A DNA stretch of 64,000 nucleotides, taken from Cytophagales bacterium (GTDB taxonomy: Bacteria > Bacteroidota > Bacteroidia > Cytophagales > Spirosomataceae). Made by a program: the position numbers and the translations under genes. The DNA lies in contig RDXN01000052.1 in NCBI GenBank assembly GCA_004292855.1, positions 31,704 through 95,703 of the forward strand. Direction: 5' to 3'. Below the pieces are notes generated by a model that saw only the letters and a list, made by a program, of their open reading frames with translations, did not search any database and was not told the origin of the DNA. Of the stretch, positions 63,298-64,000 are shown piece by piece. Each line of letters opens with the position of its first letter. Position 1 is the first letter of the stretch.

Positions 63298-63936
63298 ATG
63301 TCGATTAAACTCCCCTTCATCGAAGACGAAGTTCTTGATCAGTACTTGTATGACGATAATCCGCGTCCGTGGATTCTTGGTTTCAGTGGTGGCAAGGATT
63401 CAACCATGCTCCTACAGGTAGTTTGGCGAGCCTTGATGAAAATTCCGGCGGAAATTCGCAACCGCCCCATTTATGTCGTCTGTAATGATACATTAGTTGA
63501 AAATCCCAAGATTGTAGGGTTCATTAATCGAACGCTTGAGCGGGTACAGAAAGCAGCCGCCGAGCAGAGTATGCCTATAACAGTGCATCGTACCACCCCC
63601 CGGCTCGAAGATACCTTTTGGGTCAACTTGCTTGGGCGGGGTTATCCCGCGCCCAACAACTCGTTTAGATGGTGTACAGAACGGCTTAAAATTAATCCGA
63701 CAACACGCTTCATTCAGGAAAGGATCAGCGAAAAAGGGGAGGCCATCATTCTGCTTGGTACTCGTTCCGACGAGAGCCAAACCCGCGCCCGGTCCATGAA
63801 ACGCCATGCTGTGAAAGGGCAGCGGCTTCGTAAACACCTATTGCCTAATGCGTTCGTATATGCTCCTCTGCACGACCTAACCACCAACGAACTATGGCAG
63901 TATCTAAGAGGTTGTCTAAAGTTTCACGCAAAGTGA
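63298..63936 (+). pseudogene. dndC: dndC, DNA phosphorothioation sulfurtransferase, 3' part cut off by an insertion sequence
   Basis: DndC is the PAPS-reductase-like, PP-loop and iron-sulfur protein of the Dnd system, which puts sulfur into the DNA backbone. The visible part has the PP-loop SGGKDS (30-35), a VCNDTLVENP block, a GRGYPAPNNSFRWCTERLKI-type region with C126, and LLGTRSDES. Similarity stops after ELWQYL (about residue 203); normal DndC proteins continue for some 200-300 residues. The remaining codons to the stop at 63934-63936 lie in the inserted element. The start at 63298 was chosen over a GTG at 63265. Whether dndD/dndE lie beyond the element cannot be seen. Confidence 0.85.
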
Positions 63937-64000
63937 GAGCCGGTCAGGTAGTTTTGAGGTGCGAACTTAAAAACTACCTCGATGAACTATCCGAGTAATC
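63908..64000 (+). mobile_element. IS5-type insertion sequence, left end only
   Basis: dndC homology breaks at CTAA (63904-63907), which fits the YTAR target of IS5-type elements. The sequence beyond starts GAGGTTGTCTAAAG, a plausible terminal inverted repeat. A 10-pair inverted repeat (63946-63955 with 63970-63979) follows, then a transposase start. The other end lies outside the window, so the target duplication cannot be confirmed. Confidence 0.7.
63982..64000 (+). CDS. Transposase, first codons only (IS5-family type)
   Basis: The ATG at 63982 starts MNYPSN, matching the usual opening of IS5-family DDE transposases (M.YPS.LTD..W). The gene runs off the window, so no catalytic residue is visible. 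A leader hairpin ends 3 bases before the ATG. Confidence 0.55.

Noticed and set aside
63298..63936. Ordinary PAPS reductase (CysH) gene
   Set aside because: The NNSFRWCTERLKI region and surrounding blocks fit DndC rather than CysH, and the gene has no cysteine metabolism neighbours.

Overview
The window comes from a Bacteroidota chromosome, most likely a Cytophagales/Spirosomaceae relative such as Spirosoma. The evidence is a SusC/SusD pair, a GldG homologue, a type IX secretion (type B) sorting domain, DUF4249 lipoproteins, FG-GAP/UnbV lipoproteins, a PUR-alpha-like DUF3276 protein and promoters of the Bacteroidota form (TTTG, about 19 bases, TANNTTTG). GC content looks moderately high. I see no rRNA, tRNA or CRISPR array.

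Layout. 1-3906: envelope glycan genes (GT-C fragment, GT2, MBOAT) interrupted by an AT-richer four-helix-bundle gene set between heptamer repeats. 4097-8328: tsaE, alanine dehydrogenase, a TMEM175-like channel and an M23 peptidase. 8303-11069 (minus): small envelope proteins and an osmoprotectant permease/binding-protein fusion whose binding domain is circularly permuted. 11141-17244: FGGY kinase, a large T9SS-exported protein and gldG. 17619-22208: SusC/SusD. 22403-41271: a tight run of ten plus-strand genes with three giant FG-GAP/UnbV lipoproteins, a TonB-dependent receptor, three DUF4249 lipoproteins, two kelch-like lipoproteins and one unknown. 41410-53847: housekeeping and envelope genes (TlpA-like, DUF58, RlpA, DUF3276, YchF, DUF4956, PaaI, ComA, DedA, AroE, RibD, AAA ATPase). 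53974-59419 (minus): the rimP-nusA-infB operon with a terminator in its leader. 59532-63146: EEP phosphatase, MoaE/MoaD, Uma2 and VWA genes. 63298-64000: a dndC gene cut by an IS5-type insertion sequence that runs off the window.

How the genes work together. The 17.6-41.3 kb block reads as an outer-membrane nutrient uptake and surface lipoprotein region: SusCD and the second TonB receptor import ligands, while the DUF4249, kelch and FG-GAP lipoproteins probably sit at the outer membrane around the receptor. Ligands cannot be named from sequence.

The most unusual feature is a set of short-unit repeat elements (period 7, 8 or 6+7), usually two inverted arms around a short loop. They occur at about a dozen places, often flush against start or stop codons. 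Three different ones lie in frame at the same loop of the three FG-GAP paralogues. Another lies at the permutation junction of the osmoprotectant transporter, and two arms flank the four-helix-bundle gene.
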